A stretch of 64,000 nt of DNA, taken from assembly GCA_030411725.1 (NCBI GenBank), contig MU839828.1:2232001-2296000 (forward strand). The letters run 5' to 3'. The stretch comes from Echria macrotheca. Its lineage: Eukaryota; Ascomycota; Sordariomycetes; Sordariales; Schizotheciaceae. Position 1 is the stretch's first letter; every line of letters starts with the position of its first letter. Shown one piece after another: positions 53,701 through 64,000 of the stretch. The position numbers and the translations under genes were made by a program. The notes beneath the pieces are model-generated. The model did not search any database. It worked only from the letters and a program-made list of their open reading frames with translations, and had not been told where the DNA came from.

Positions 53701-56460
53701 GCGCTTGCCAAGTGAGGATCTTCGGAATATCGGCTCTCGAGATATTCCAGGGTGACCCGGAAGGGGCCAACCCAGGTCACCATCTGCTCTGGTCTCGACT
53801 TTTGCTCAAGCGCAGAGGCCGCGAGATCTGTGAGGAACAGCCCGAGCTCGTTGGCGTCCCTAGCATCCAGAGCGCTTGCTGTCTTTCTTACTTGGCCGCG
53901 AAGCTTTGCGAGAGCACCTCCCACATTGCCGAGCACTTCGAGAGCCATGTTCTTCGCCGTAACGGCAGATTTTTCGTTGGTCAAGAGGGCGATCATCTGC
54001 ACGGTCAGGCGCCATAAAAGGAGACCTGCTGCTGGCCAGTCGGGGTTGTCGAGACATATTGTGAAATCCTCAACGAAGAGATCAAATAGGTTTCGGTACG
54101 GATCCTCGCTCGACTTTGAAGACCTCAAGGCCTTATTGCCGATGAACTGGATCACATACATGGCATTTGCATTGGCCGTGGAGATCAAAGGCTCCACGAC
54201 GGCCGCTAACTCCTTGATGGCCACTTGATGTTGGGTGGCCGCATGCTCTTCGGTGCGTATCGAAAAGGTAGCAGACCCGAGCGAGGGGACCTCGCCGTCT
54301 CCGCCGTCGATCGACTGCATGGCCCTAGACTGACCAGCCCCTGTTGCATCATCAACCTTGCCTGCACTAGTTTGAATTAAGCGCATGATGAGGGCAGAAA
54401 CAGGTTGAATGCTGCTGCCGTCCATCAGCTTGAATGTACGGGCTCGCCTTCTAATCGGGAGCTTCTCGAGCGACGTGAGAATCTCGTCGAATATGCCCTG
54501 GCGTTGCGATTCGTTGAGCAGGAATATTTGTGAGAGCATGTCCATGGCCACTAGTCGAAGTCCGTCAAATTTCTGGGTGTCAATGACTGAGTCTTTTTCG
54601 GCATTTGCAGATTCCATGAAAATCAGGCGTGAGGCCGCGAACTCGAGTGTGTTGCTGACGGTGCTGGAGGTATCAACCTTTGATATCAGGAGAACCATGA
54701 GAGAGAACAGTTTTTGGAAGTCATTGAGAAGGGCGACCAGCTTCTTCCTGCACGAGCAGAGGGATTTGAAAAGCTCAGCTGTTGACCCGGTGTTTCTCAG
54801 CGCCGCAACCGGGACGATGATGCCATCGGCAATACGCTTGAAAAGGTCGAGGCACTTTTCGATCATGTCCTCGGAGTATAGCTGCTTGTCAGCCCGGCCG
54901 CCGCACATGGTTCTCAGCAGAGTCCTTGCAGCCCGGATTGCCATCTCGAGATCAGGAAGTTGCTGGAGCCATGTCTCGACGTCGGCAGACCCCCAAGTTT
55001 CTTCAATCTTGAAATCCAAGGACTCGGCCTGTTTAACTGCCCCTTCACATAGCCGGCACAGACGGAGGAGTTCCTCTATGGGAACATCTTGGTAGCAGTT
55101 TAGTGAGATCGCTTTGCTGAGCAGAGCCTGCACCTTCGTCTGCGCTAGGGAAGATAGGGTTGTCGCATTGTCAACAGTCAGCCCGACAAAGTCGTTAGCG
55201 GTCCGGGTGGCCAAGACGTGGTTCTCAGCCTCGAAGACATGATGTAGGAACACTCTGAGCTCGTTTAGCGCCGAATGGGCCCGTTGGCGCAAGTCTAGGC
55301 TTTCTCCATAGTGGTCGTCCTCGTCGAGGCCATCTCGCTTCCGTTTCCGCTCCGATAGTGTGGTGGGTTCGTCGGGTTCATCAGGAACCACGAGGAATTC
55401 ACTCTTATTGAAGGAGGAGCGAGGAAGCTCGACAGCAATCACTGTTTTAGGGGAACCTGAGCCGGGCTGGACCTTGGGAGGCGGCTGATTCGGCGTGACA
55501 GGAATTGCGCCACCTGCTGAAGAGCTGCGAGGCAACACTGTGGGCGGTTGGGAGGGCTGTGGGAGTTGCGCTCGAGGGCCGTCGCGCGAGTTTTCGCGCA
55601 CAGGAGCGGGAACCGCACTTACGGGCACGCTCGAAACGGCACTGACGAGATTGGCTGCCTGCTCAAGCTGACTCTTGGTCGGCAACACGATCTCAAACTT
55701 GGCAGCATTCCGCGCGTGCGCCTGTTTATTCTTCGGAGTAGCAGAGCTCTGTTTCTGCAGCTCAGCCTTGACCGCAACCGGAGACGCCTTGGTTTGCACT
55801 GGGGTATTCTGCTTGTGGAGGTCGCCCGGCGGCGACTTGGTGCCCGGCGTGTCTGGCGTCGGGTACCGGAACGACACCAGATTCTGTTCGTAGACCATTT
55901 TGGAGACCGGCGATAGGCCTGATGCAAGCGATATGGGCTTGCTGCGGCTCGAGGAGGGCGCGACAGATCTCGGTCCAGTTTTGAATTTGCTGCCCAATAT
56001 CAGTTATTCGATCTCGCTCAGCCGGGCATATGGACGTACAACTCTGTGACCTTGTTGTGCTTGATAATCTGCTGTACTTGGTTTACGGTCTGCTGCAAGT
56101 GCTTCGAGAAGCCTTCCCCAGTTCGCGCCTGTTCATTCAGGCCATCGAAGTCGTGACTCGGGACGATATCGCTGAGGCTCGGCGCAGGAGAGGCACTACC
56201 GATAGATGGCGCAGGAAGAAGGCCTGCAGATAGAAAGATCAGGGAAAGAGCTTTGTTGTATAGTGGAGAACCAGAGTTGGGAGGAAAAGGAAGGGGGTCG
56301 TACCTGAGTGGATTGGGACGATCGAGGTGAAGGGGGTGTAGGGCAGAGCCTCGTAGAGAGTGAAGGGCCGCGTGAACATCTGCGATGCTCCGGCCGGAGA
56401 CTCCATATCTGATTCGCGGGGCAGCGCACCATTGTGCGCGCTGGACCGGGGGTCTGCCAT
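50724..56460 (-). CDS. scc2: Cohesin loader subunit SCC2/NIPBL
   Basis: With Scc4, Scc2 loads cohesin on chromosomes; also called Mis4 (S. pombe), Rad9 (Coprinopsis) and Nipped-B. Three exons: 56460-56304, 56223-56040 and 55989-50724; introns 56303-56224 (80 bp) and 56039-55990 (50 bp); 1868 residues. The N-terminal ~350 residues are Pro/Ser-rich and disordered, expected to hold the Scc4-binding part. From about residue 370 the protein is helical HEAT-type, including VFEAENHVLATRTANDFVGL and the hallmark HEAT block around AEDSSTQVRDSALGLIGNCI and GVRKRAMKLAKDMYLN. The C-terminus has an acidic stretch then a strongly basic tail (RGRKRKAMG, GRKKRARSS, RKRGRPKKQ) with AT-hook-like character. ATG 56460 was chosen; a second in-frame ATG lies 18 codons later. 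The upstream joins give PIHSGLLPAPS and VTEFKFKTGP. Confidence 0.93.
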
Positions 56461-56936
56461 TGTCGGGCCTATTCGTTCGACATCGCGAGTTTGCAAACGG
56501 GCGTCAAACGGGGAAGGAACGATGCGCCGAGGTGTAGAGCTTGGGCCCGGCGGCCGGGAGGGAAAACCGCAAAGCTAGGGATTGTCCGCCATGCGATTTG
56601 GCCGCGTGTCAGTCCTCTCGTCGTGTCGTCGGCGGGCGTGCCCAAAGGTTGGGGTCGTTGGGTCGTGGTGAGGCGGCAATGTCTGAGGTGAAGTTCAACC
56701 ATCCAACTCCACACTCCAAAAGCTCCCTGTCTGGCCAGCGACGGGAGCGTCACAGCGCGCCGCTCAGCAAACGAATCGCGGCGAGGAGGCTGTCTGGGGT
56801 CCGCAGGTGGCCCGTGCGACAGCAGGCATTTGGTCTGCCGCCGGCAAGAAGCTCGAATTTTTTGTCGTCCTCTAAAACCCCGTTTCACGATCAGCAAGAC
56901 AACCGTACAACAGGTCGCTCGTAAATTACAGCAACC
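56461..56936. promoter_or_regulatory. Divergent promoter between SCC2 and RPA12
   Basis: 476 bp separate the start codons of SCC2 (-) and RPA12 (+). Both promoters and 5' UTRs must fit here, so shared elements are plausible. No TATA box is evident. Confidence 0.5.
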
Positions 56937-57415
56937 ATGGCTTCGATCGGAAGTTTGATTTTCTGCACGGAGTGCGGCAATCTTCTGCCTGCATCCAAGG
57001 GCAGTCAGAAGAATATCCTGCAGTGCGACTGCTGTGGTGCAGAGAACCAAGGTTGGCAGCTCAGCGACGCAGGTTTCGAAACAGCGCTGACCGATTTGTT
57101 CTAGATCACGCTCCAAAGACGAGTACGACGAGGAGTAAACCTTCGGACTTCCCTTCATTACTACGACAGAAACTTTCGACGGTCCAGACGGTGGAGAGAC
57201 ACAAGGTCCAGACCGAGAGGATAGATGCCAACACAGACTGCCCCAAATGTGGTGTTCGTGGAGTCCGATATTCCGAGGTGCAACAGCGCAGCGCAGATGA
57301 AGGCTCAACCATTCTATTCAACTGTGTGTGCGGAGAAAGGTACGATGGCCTGTCTGATTCCATCCCGCGACCGCTCGCTAACTTTGGGTTGTGCAGATGG
57401 TCGGTGAACAACTAG
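56937..57415 (+). CDS. rpa12: RNA polymerase I subunit RPA12
   Basis: Small Pol I subunit needed for transcript cleavage and termination of rRNA synthesis. Three exons: 56937-57051, 57105-57339 and 57397-57415; introns 57052-57104 and 57340-57396; 122 residues, the normal size. The N-terminal zinc ribbon shows CTEC (10-13) and CDCC (31-34). The C-terminal TFIIS-like ribbon shows CPKC, then the catalytic-type RSADEGST hairpin, then FNCVCGERWSVNN. The last Cys pair is CxC where yeast has CxxC, either a real variant or a splice nuance at the last 19-nt exon. LIA1 converges from the right with only 131 bp between stops. Confidence 0.95.
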
Positions 57416-57546
57416 ACTTTGGATAAAAGTTGCTTGTTTGGTTGCCGGAATCATCTACCTGGTCTACGCGAAGCTATCTGGCCGTTTTCCCGGCTATCTG
57501 GTCTTTTTCCATAACCGCAATGAGTCCTTTTGCGCGCCTGGAGAAC

Positions 57547-58584
57547 TCATGCAGCGCCAGCGACCTCGGGAATCAGTGCATACTCGGTCTCATCACTCTT
57601 CTCATATTCGGCCATGTCCAACGCAACGATTACGCTCTCACGAACCACAACTTCCTTGTCGTGTAGAAAGCGCTTCAATGTCTCCTCGACGCCCTCTTCC
57701 TCGCCTAGACTTCCAAGCGCCTCAGCTGCCTCGTGCCTGACCATGCTCGCCTCTTCTAGGTTACTTAGAGCCGCCGTGAGGGAGGGGATGGAAGCGGGAT
57801 GTGATAATTGTCCGAATACGAAGGCGATTTCGTGCCGGAACAGGGCTGATGGGTCGGCGAACCCTTTGGCGAGTGCGAGGACGGCTGGTACGGCGGTGGG
57901 CAGGTCTGGAGGGGAGGCCAGATCGCGAAGCGCGAACATGGCTCTGTATCGTTTGAATAGCGGCAGATTTGTATCCATTAACGCTTTCTCCAGCTCCTCT
58001 ACTGATTTATTGCCTTCGGGCATCGGCGGCGCAGGATCAACGGAGGCGAAGTCACTACTTTGTTAGATAGGGCTGAATGCAAAGAAACGGTATAGGTACC
58101 TCTGCTTGAGCTTTTCTTGCTTTCGTTGCTCCGAGTTCTCCCATTCTATCCTGTCGATCGCGATTTCGCACGTCTCTTTGACAACAACCTCTTCCCCCTG
58201 ACGATCGCGGAACCGCTGCAGGACTTCCAAGCTCTCTGCATCACCGAGCGCACCTAGAGCCTCGGCCGCCTCGTGTCTGCACATCGCATCCTCTTGTACA
58301 TTCTCCAGAACAGCAGTCAGGTGTGGGACGGCGGCGTTGTTGCCCGTTTGCCCGAGGCAGTAGGCCAATTCGTGCTTGAGGAGCGCAGAAGGCGAGCTGA
58401 AAGCAGCAGCGATGGCGTCGATGGCAGCAACAGACTCCTCTGGGGTGCCCTGGCGCGCGAGATGCTTCAGGGAGAAGAGGGCGCGGAATCGTACGGGTAG
58501 CGGGGTCGTCTCGGCGCAGAGGCTCTGGCGGAGCGCGAGGATCGTCGAGTCTGCCGACACGGCTTCCGTAGTGGCGGCCGCCAT
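57547..58584 (-). CDS. lia1: Deoxyhypusine hydroxylase (LIA1)
   Basis: Di-iron HEAT-repeat enzyme that finishes hypusine on translation factor eIF5A. Two exons: 58584-58100 and 58054-57547, with a 45-bp intron (58099-58055); 330 residues, the normal length. Four His-Glu iron-binding motifs are seen: LKHELAYCLGQ and CRHEAAEALGALGD in the first half, FRHEIAFVFGQ and VRHEAAEALGSLGEE in the second. The intron sits in the linker between the two halves, and the join gives LKQSDFASVDPAPPMPEG. ATG 58584 (MAAATTEAV) was chosen over the longer open frame because upstream residues are not family-like. Confidence 0.96.
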
Positions 58585-59344
58585 TCTGGTAATGTCGCCT
58601 GCGAACAAGGAAATACCTGAAGGTTTCGAAGAGGAAAAGTAGAAGCGGCGGATGGACAAGATTGTAATCGGGCGGATTTCTGCAACAAAACGGGAAGCTT
58701 TCCCAGAAACGCGGGGTGCTAAATTTTTTGGAGGGGCAGTTGGGACGATAACGAGGCGATAACGCGGCTGGGCCCAGAACATCCATGTCCTCCGACCCCT
58801 GAAAGAAGCTCAACTTCCGTGGCCGGTACCTCAGACGTATCAGCCCGCCAAACCTTCAAAGGGGGTGCCTTTTTTCTCCTCAGAGTCGGTACTCGCTCGT
58901 AAGGCTTCGGGCTGTTCCATGATGTCTTTCTGCTCGGAGAAATTTGCCCAGAGAAAAGTACTAGTCAGGCAGCTGAAGCTACTTACTTACCTGCCCGGCA
59001 TCGCGGAGGATATTCAGGGGCCAATCGCGATTGGAATCCGTCAAAGTCGACAGGAGAAGTGATATACGTAGAACCCGAGGATAGGATATGTGGGCAGAAA
59101 TTGCCTTATGTTTCAAACCCAGGGGAGCATAGTCATAGAAGTTGACAAGCTCAATAGGCTTGCGATTGGTATTGTACATATCTCGAAAAAAAAAAATCAC
59201 GTTTATATCATGTTTTTCTGTTACCAAACTGCTTGCCCCAGTCTAGAACTACACCAACCGCTTGCTCACCGCCATACATCCAACGTTACCCCCTTCCGTC
59301 CAAGCAAAACAAAAAGAGAACCAGCAACAGCAAAAAGCAATGCC
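58585..59344. other. LIA1 promoter and tRNA-Gly flank
   Basis: 760 bp with no protein gene. It contains the LIA1 promoter and leader at its left end and, at the right, the terminator of tRNA-Gly (T5 on the minus strand at 59332-59336). A poly-A run of ten lies near 59190-59199. Confidence 0.5.
59332..59336 (-). terminator. RNA polymerase III terminator of tRNA-Gly
   Basis: Five Ts on the minus strand, eight bases past the discriminator base. Confidence 0.7.
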
Positions 59345-59415
59345 TGCGTCAGCCGCGAATCGAACGCGGGGCCCATCGATGGCAACGATGGATTTTACCA
59401 CTAAACCACTGACGC
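59345..59415 (-). tRNA. tRNA-Gly (anticodon GCC)
   Basis: Intronless 71-nt tRNA on the minus strand. The transcript begins GCGTCAG, pairing with CTGACGC before discriminator A. It has a D-arm of fungal Gly type (TTTAGTGGTAAAA), anticodon loop TTGCCAT with GCC, and T-arm CCGCG/CGCGG around TTCGATT. A T-run downstream acts as terminator. Confidence 0.97.
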
Positions 59416-59635
59416 TGTGGATCAAATGCTGCTTGATACAATTATGTCTCCGTACGCGGCTTCATGAGAGCACGGCAGATCAAGGCCCGCAGCCACTAGA
59501 AACAGCTCTAAACGCAACACATGCTCAATTACGCTTTTCATCTTACAAAACACAACGCTTGCTTTTCGTGAGGATGACGCCGCCGACTCCTCCCAACACC
59601 AACCCAGCTTGTTACGCAAAACCCAGCTACCGGGC

Positions 59636-62600
59636 CTACGCAAACCCAAAGCCCTGCGCATTCTCCAGCGCCGAGGCCAGCTTCTCCCGCAGTGTCTCCT
59701 TGTCCTTATACTCGGGCAACAGCAACGTCCCGTAACACGTGTACGAAGTCGGCAATCTCGCATTCGGCTCCGACTCGACCCCGTTCCTCTGCAGGACAAA
59801 AACCACATTCTTGATGCCCCCCACCGGCACCCGGTCGCTGGCCGTTACGAACTCCAGCAGCTTCCGCTTCATAGGCTCGTCGTACCGCTTCACGATGCTC
59901 CAGAAGTCCTTAACCGTCCGGTGGCTCGCATCCCATCCAACATACCTAGCGTACCGCTTAAGCTCCGATAGGTCAATCTCCTGTACACCCTCGACGATGG
60001 ACTGCAAAATGGCCGGCGTCAGGAGCCCGAGACTCTTGGGGTGTAGACACATGCGGAAACCGCGGGCGAATGCCTCGTACTGTCGTTTGACCGAGATGTC
60101 GGTCAGGTACCGGATGTAATCCGACACAAACGCATCACGGTTCGCATTCGTCACCATCGGCGCCTCATCCTCTCCGGGATTGCCCGTCTGCGGAGCCGGG
60201 TGCCCGGCCGAGTGCCATGCGATGTCGGGAAACTGGGGCCACTCATCTCCGGCCGACGACGATGCTTCGCCTAGTGACGGCCTCATCTCCCGACTAACGT
60301 TCTGGCCAAATACCGAGGCCGAAAACTCGTAGGTGCGCGCAAAGACATCCTCGACGGACCCGTTAGTTTCATCCCATTCTAGCAGCAAGGTGAGACCGTG
60401 AGCCAGGTCTGGCCAACCGTCGGCGATGTGATGGAGCTCGGTCACGGGTTCACCGAGAAGCTTGCGGTATAGCGCCTTGGGGAAAGTGACGGGAAGAGTG
60501 AGGCCGTTATACACGGCCAGGGATACGAGAAGCCCGACAATCTCAAACTTCCACTCGGGCTCCATCGATCCTGGAACGAACCATGTCATCCGGGTCCGCT
60601 CATCCACACTGAAGGCGCCGTAGTCGGGATTTAGCGCTTCGGCGACGGCCATCCTGAAGAACTCTTGTTGCACGCCACCCGAATCGAAGCCCTCCTCGCC
60701 ATTATCTTCGCCGAGATGCACCTTCAGCGGCCTCATCAGCTCCCGTTCTTCCCTTCGCCAGAGCTGATCAAAAGTATCCCGGAGAAGTCTCTCTCTCTTG
60801 ATGTTTAGAACCAGATACTTGGAAGTAGCCACATTGAGCCGGGTTTCTAGGACTTCCTTGTGATGATGCGTCAGACTAGAACGCGTAAAGACAGCGTCGA
60901 TCCTGTCCTTAAGTGACGAAGACTCCTCAAACGCCCGACTCATCCTCGAGAAATTGATGGCGCGGAAGTATGAGACAATAGTTGCTGGCTTGAAGATGTA
61001 CGGGAAATCTAGCAAGTGGAGCTTCTGGCGCGTAGAGGTATGGCTAAGCCATGCGACCGGCATCTGAACAGTGTCGAGCCGTTCGGCGAAATACTCGGAT
61101 CGGAACTGAGCGTCGCCAAGGAGAAGTTCATGGCGTTTTTTGTCTGGACACCAGTTAGTTATTGAATCGCTCGCCGAGATGCGTCAACTTACACATCGCT
61201 TCGATCAGGGCCAGGGCACCACCAAAGGGCCCATCACCGGGCACTTCTGGGCTGCCATCCCAGTCATTCATCATGACCGCCCTGGCCCAATCAAGCAGCA
61301 GAACAGGTACTCGGGTTTCATGTAGAGTACGATCTTTAACCGAGAAATCGATGATATACGCCGAGTCCACGGTGAGAAAATCGAGCTGTGAGAATAACGG
61401 GGCGAGCACGTCTGGTTCTCTGGGCTCGTCATCGTCGAGCTTGGAATTGTTCACCTCGTCATAACAGCGCCTCGCCACAATGGCCATGAAGATGCGTCTG
61501 GCCAAACGGAGAGCAAGTGTATCTGAGAAAGCATCCTCATACTGGAGACAGAGCGAGGCCGGTTGCTTGGCCACAGAGCCGCTCCCAGCCAGGGTCAGCC
61601 CGTGGGACCGTATCCTCGACATATCGGACAACTGCCTCGATTCCGTGACCAGCGGCGCGGCGGCAACGAGAGCATGAAGGCAAATCGACATGAGGCGGCC
61701 TGCTTCCGTGTTGCTGAGCGACTTTTCACGCTTAGGGAAAAGCTTGCCTGTCGGTGACCTCAGTGATTGAAGGCTCTTGGGTGGCGCAAAAAGGCTAGCA
61801 GCTGCCATCCAAAGGCTGTGAAAAACCAGGCTAGGAGCGATCCTTGTCATTCTCAGCATGCAATACCAAAGCGTCTGCGAATCGTAGAGCTGCCCCTTCA
61901 TGGTGAAGGACCGAAGAGCAAGCTGGGCATCGCTCAAGACATAAAATAGACTCTGCTCCACGAACAGCTTCCATTCCAATTTAAAGTTGGCCGACGCTGG
62001 GCGACTCGTACGCCGCTTTCTCCTCAGGGGCTTTCCCGGGACGTCACAGGCAATATGAGACGACGTGATAGTCGGGGGCTCCAGCATATGCTTCTCGGCC
62101 GTCCCGTCGTCCTGGGCGATGTCGCAAATAAAATCGACAACCTGTGCGTTCAACCTCGACAATGTCTGTGGATAGTGGCTGTCCTCGTCCAGATCGGATT
62201 GTTCATCGACCTTGGAACTACTACTGCAAGACCGATCGGAGGCTCCTCCAGGCGGCGAGATGTCTTTTGGGCTCGCAGACTCGCAGTTCCTCACACCGTC
62301 TAGTTGCGCGCGGCCAGCTTTCGCCGCATTGTCAACGTGTTTCAAGGGTGGCATCTTTTCCAGGCTGACGTCGTCGAAGTAGCCAGCAGACGAAAGCTGC
62401 GAGATTGGGCGGGTTAAGGCCGAGCCCGTGGTTTTGATGCCCCGCGCGTTCTTGTCGGGAGGAGCGCCATTGGCACGGGGGGACCTCAGCAGCCCGGAAA
62501 AGGGGTCATCTGCCAGGGAATCAGTAGCGAAGGGGTCAATCGAAAGCTGGCGTTTAGCTTTGGCCGACGAAGGCGTCCGGACTTTGGCATTTGAGTTCCT

Positions 62601-63709
62601 TCGTGGAACCCCTGGGACAGACGTGTGGTTCGGTTCTTTCTGCTGTTGCTGCTCGCTCTTTGGCTCCTTCTCTGACTTTTCGGGCTTCTCGGTTTTCTCA
62701 GACGGCATGCGCCTTGGTTGGTTTGTTGAGCTACTTGTGCTCGATTCCCTGGTAGTCTCAGACCCCATGATAGGGGACTTGGGCTCCGGTCTCTGTCTGG
62801 ATGGCGTCACATCGTTTTCTGGCCTGGGATTAGGTTCGGCTTGCTTCAGAGTACGGCCGGCCTTGTTCGCACCAGAGGCATCAGGATCCGCTTGGAAGCC
62901 TCGCATAGTCTGGGACATCGCTTCGATCGCAGCTGGCGTCAACCACTCCAGCATCTTGAACGCCACGGTGTCAAAGAGGTTTGCTGCAAAAGAGCGATAA
63001 TCCTTCCTAGTCCACTGCTCTCCCATTGCAAATTGGGGTTTCCTCTCTGCTTCCTCACCAGGTTCCGCATGCAGGGGTTCGGGAGATTTGGAGTTGGGCT
63101 TCGACGCTCCAGGGTAGGGGCCACTGGCCTGAGTAAGGACTTGGTTTGTTATTGGGGTTCCTTTGGCCGTCACCGGTCGCCCGGCGGCCTTGCCTTTCAG
63201 GGGTATAAAGACCAGTGAGTCCACCGCGGCCGGAGGTGCCTTCGGGGGCCGAAGGTTGGGGCAGAGCCCATTCTCGGGATTGTCCTGCGTCGCCAGGTAC
63301 GTGGCCAGGGTTCGAGCGCTCGTCATGTTGTATCTCCTGATAGGCGCACGACCAGCGATTCGCCTACGGCAAGTGAAGCAAGTTGGCGTGGGGCAGTAGT
63401 CAGCGCCGCATCCGTCGCGAAGCTGGACGATGTATCTAGCAGAAAATGTCAGTATCCGGACGACGCGCATAAGCAGGGGCGGTCTTACTTTTGCACCAAC
63501 GACTGAAAGTTGTGGCGCCTGCTAGCTTTGTGTATGGCGTATACTCGTTTTGGGTTTTCGACGTCCTCGACGAGGTCCTTCAGCTCGGCCGGCGCATCGC
63601 ATGGGAGCCTCGCGAAGCGCGCCTGCTCCCAAAGACCAGCTAGGATGTCATCCTCTCTGTTCCCATGGCTTGGCGCTCCATCAGCCGGTCGCGATGTTTC
63701 GGGAGTCAT
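59636..63709 (-). CDS. HECT-type E3 ubiquitin ligase with N-terminal AZUL-like zinc finger (UBE3A/Hul4 type)
   Basis: Ubiquitin ligase that forms a thioester on its own Cys before transfer to substrate. Three exons: 63709-63489, 63435-61193 and 61143-59636; introns of 53 and 49 bp; 1323 residues. An N-terminal zinc module (C83, C88, C93, C96 in DGCGADYCPTPTCFTC) following LVQKYIVQLRDG resembles the AZUL finger of UBE3A. The middle (~130-500) is Ser/Pro/Lys-rich and disordered, then a helical region (~510-880). The HECT domain covers ~960-1323, with SKYLVLNIKRERLLRDTFDQL at its start, DNGEEGFDSGGVQQEFF, and catalytic Cys ~1291 in LPTSYTC. A ~40-residue insertion lies in the N-lobe after EFSASVFGQ. 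It corresponds best to the fungal Hul4/HulD group; exact naming is inferred. Confidence 0.92.
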
Positions 63710-64000
63710 GACATGGGTGGAGGCGGTGCGATCACGCAGGCAGGCGCGGGAGGGATGAGGAAGGAGAAGGCGTGAGGATGAGGACGGTCGATTGCGTCAA
63801 CTTGATCAGCTTGGCGATTAACTTTACTGAGCTGTAGTTCCGGGGCTTCAATGTTTCGGGGCTCCGGGAAACGTCGGGGATTCTGGTCTCTAGGGAGCGC
63901 CGATTACGGTGCGCCGTTTGTTGAATCGGGGCCGAAAGAATCGCGCGGTTCGTCGATGGCAGCGGTTGTCAGTTGAGGCGACCGGGCAGTTAGTTGCGCT
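63710..64000. other. Promoter of the HECT ligase gene
   Basis: 291 bp to the right edge of the window. No coding feature is visible; it presumably carries the leader and promoter of the minus-strand HECT gene. Confidence 0.5.

Noticed and set aside
1..64000. A biosynthetic gene cluster, mobile element or defence system
   Set aside because: The decarboxylase, ERG1 and other enzymes have no pathway neighbours. I saw no transposase, reverse transcriptase, integrase, terminal repeats, NLR-type genes or CRISPR-like arrays on either strand.

Overview
The window looks like nuclear DNA of a filamentous ascomycete (Pezizomycotina, most likely a sordariomycete). Genes are intron-containing, with short introns of about 43-82 bp that have GTRNGT-like donors, CTAAC/CTGAC branch sites and YAG acceptors. 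Coding regions are GC-rich, codon choice is strongly C/G-ending (which creates long antisense shadow ORFs), and the gene families are typical of moulds. I find 21 complete protein genes, one gene cut by the left edge, and two tRNA genes. There is no sign of bacterial operons, phage, transposons or CRISPR. Most exon joins below were rebuilt by hand from reading-frame continuity; every joined model has a total length divisible by three.

Layout, left to right. 1-9 kb: 3' end of an unknown gene, ALG5 (dolichyl-phosphate glucosyltransferase, +), ERG1 (squalene epoxidase, -) and a 1008-residue PPR protein (-). 9-16 kb: a mitochondrial carrier like yeast Mme1 (-), a five-exon fructosamine/ribulosamine-kinase-like gene (+), mitochondrial inner-membrane protease IMP2 (-) and translation factor eIF2-alpha (-). 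16-26 kb: NTE1 lysophospholipase (+) converging on a large TALE-homeodomain/C2H2 regulator (-) whose C-terminal half carries four copies of an unnamed repeat. 26-36 kb: a gene-poor stretch, a type II membrane protein with a Cys-rich ectodomain (-), an RS-rich fungal protein (+), a two-exon orphan with a 431-bp microsatellite-bearing intron (-), an aromatic-amino-acid decarboxylase (-) and a small secreted Cys-containing protein (-). 36-44 kb: an anoctamin/Ist2-type membrane protein (+, seven exons) and an SH3/zinc-motif protein (+). 44-50 kb: intron-containing tRNA-Ile(AAU), an unusual 334-residue Rab GTPase (-) and flavocytochrome b2 (-). 50-64 kb: SCC2/NIPBL cohesin loader (-), RPA12 (+), deoxyhypusine hydroxylase LIA1 (-), tRNA-Gly(GCC) (-) and an AZUL-HECT ubiquitin ligase (-).

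Most of these genes are conserved housekeeping genes and show no clustered pathway. There is a loose translation/ribosome theme (eIF2-alpha, LIA1 for eIF5A, RPA12 for rRNA synthesis, two tRNAs) and a loose mitochondrial theme (PPR, carrier, IMP2, flavocytochrome b2), but the spacing and mixed strands do not suggest co-regulation beyond possible shared divergent promoters. I did not find a convincing new multi-gene system. The most interesting points are single proteins: the four-copy repeat in the homeodomain regulator, the Rab with a ~60-residue insertion and a TKxD G4 motif, a flavocytochrome b2 without a visible presequence, and several fungal-specific orphans.
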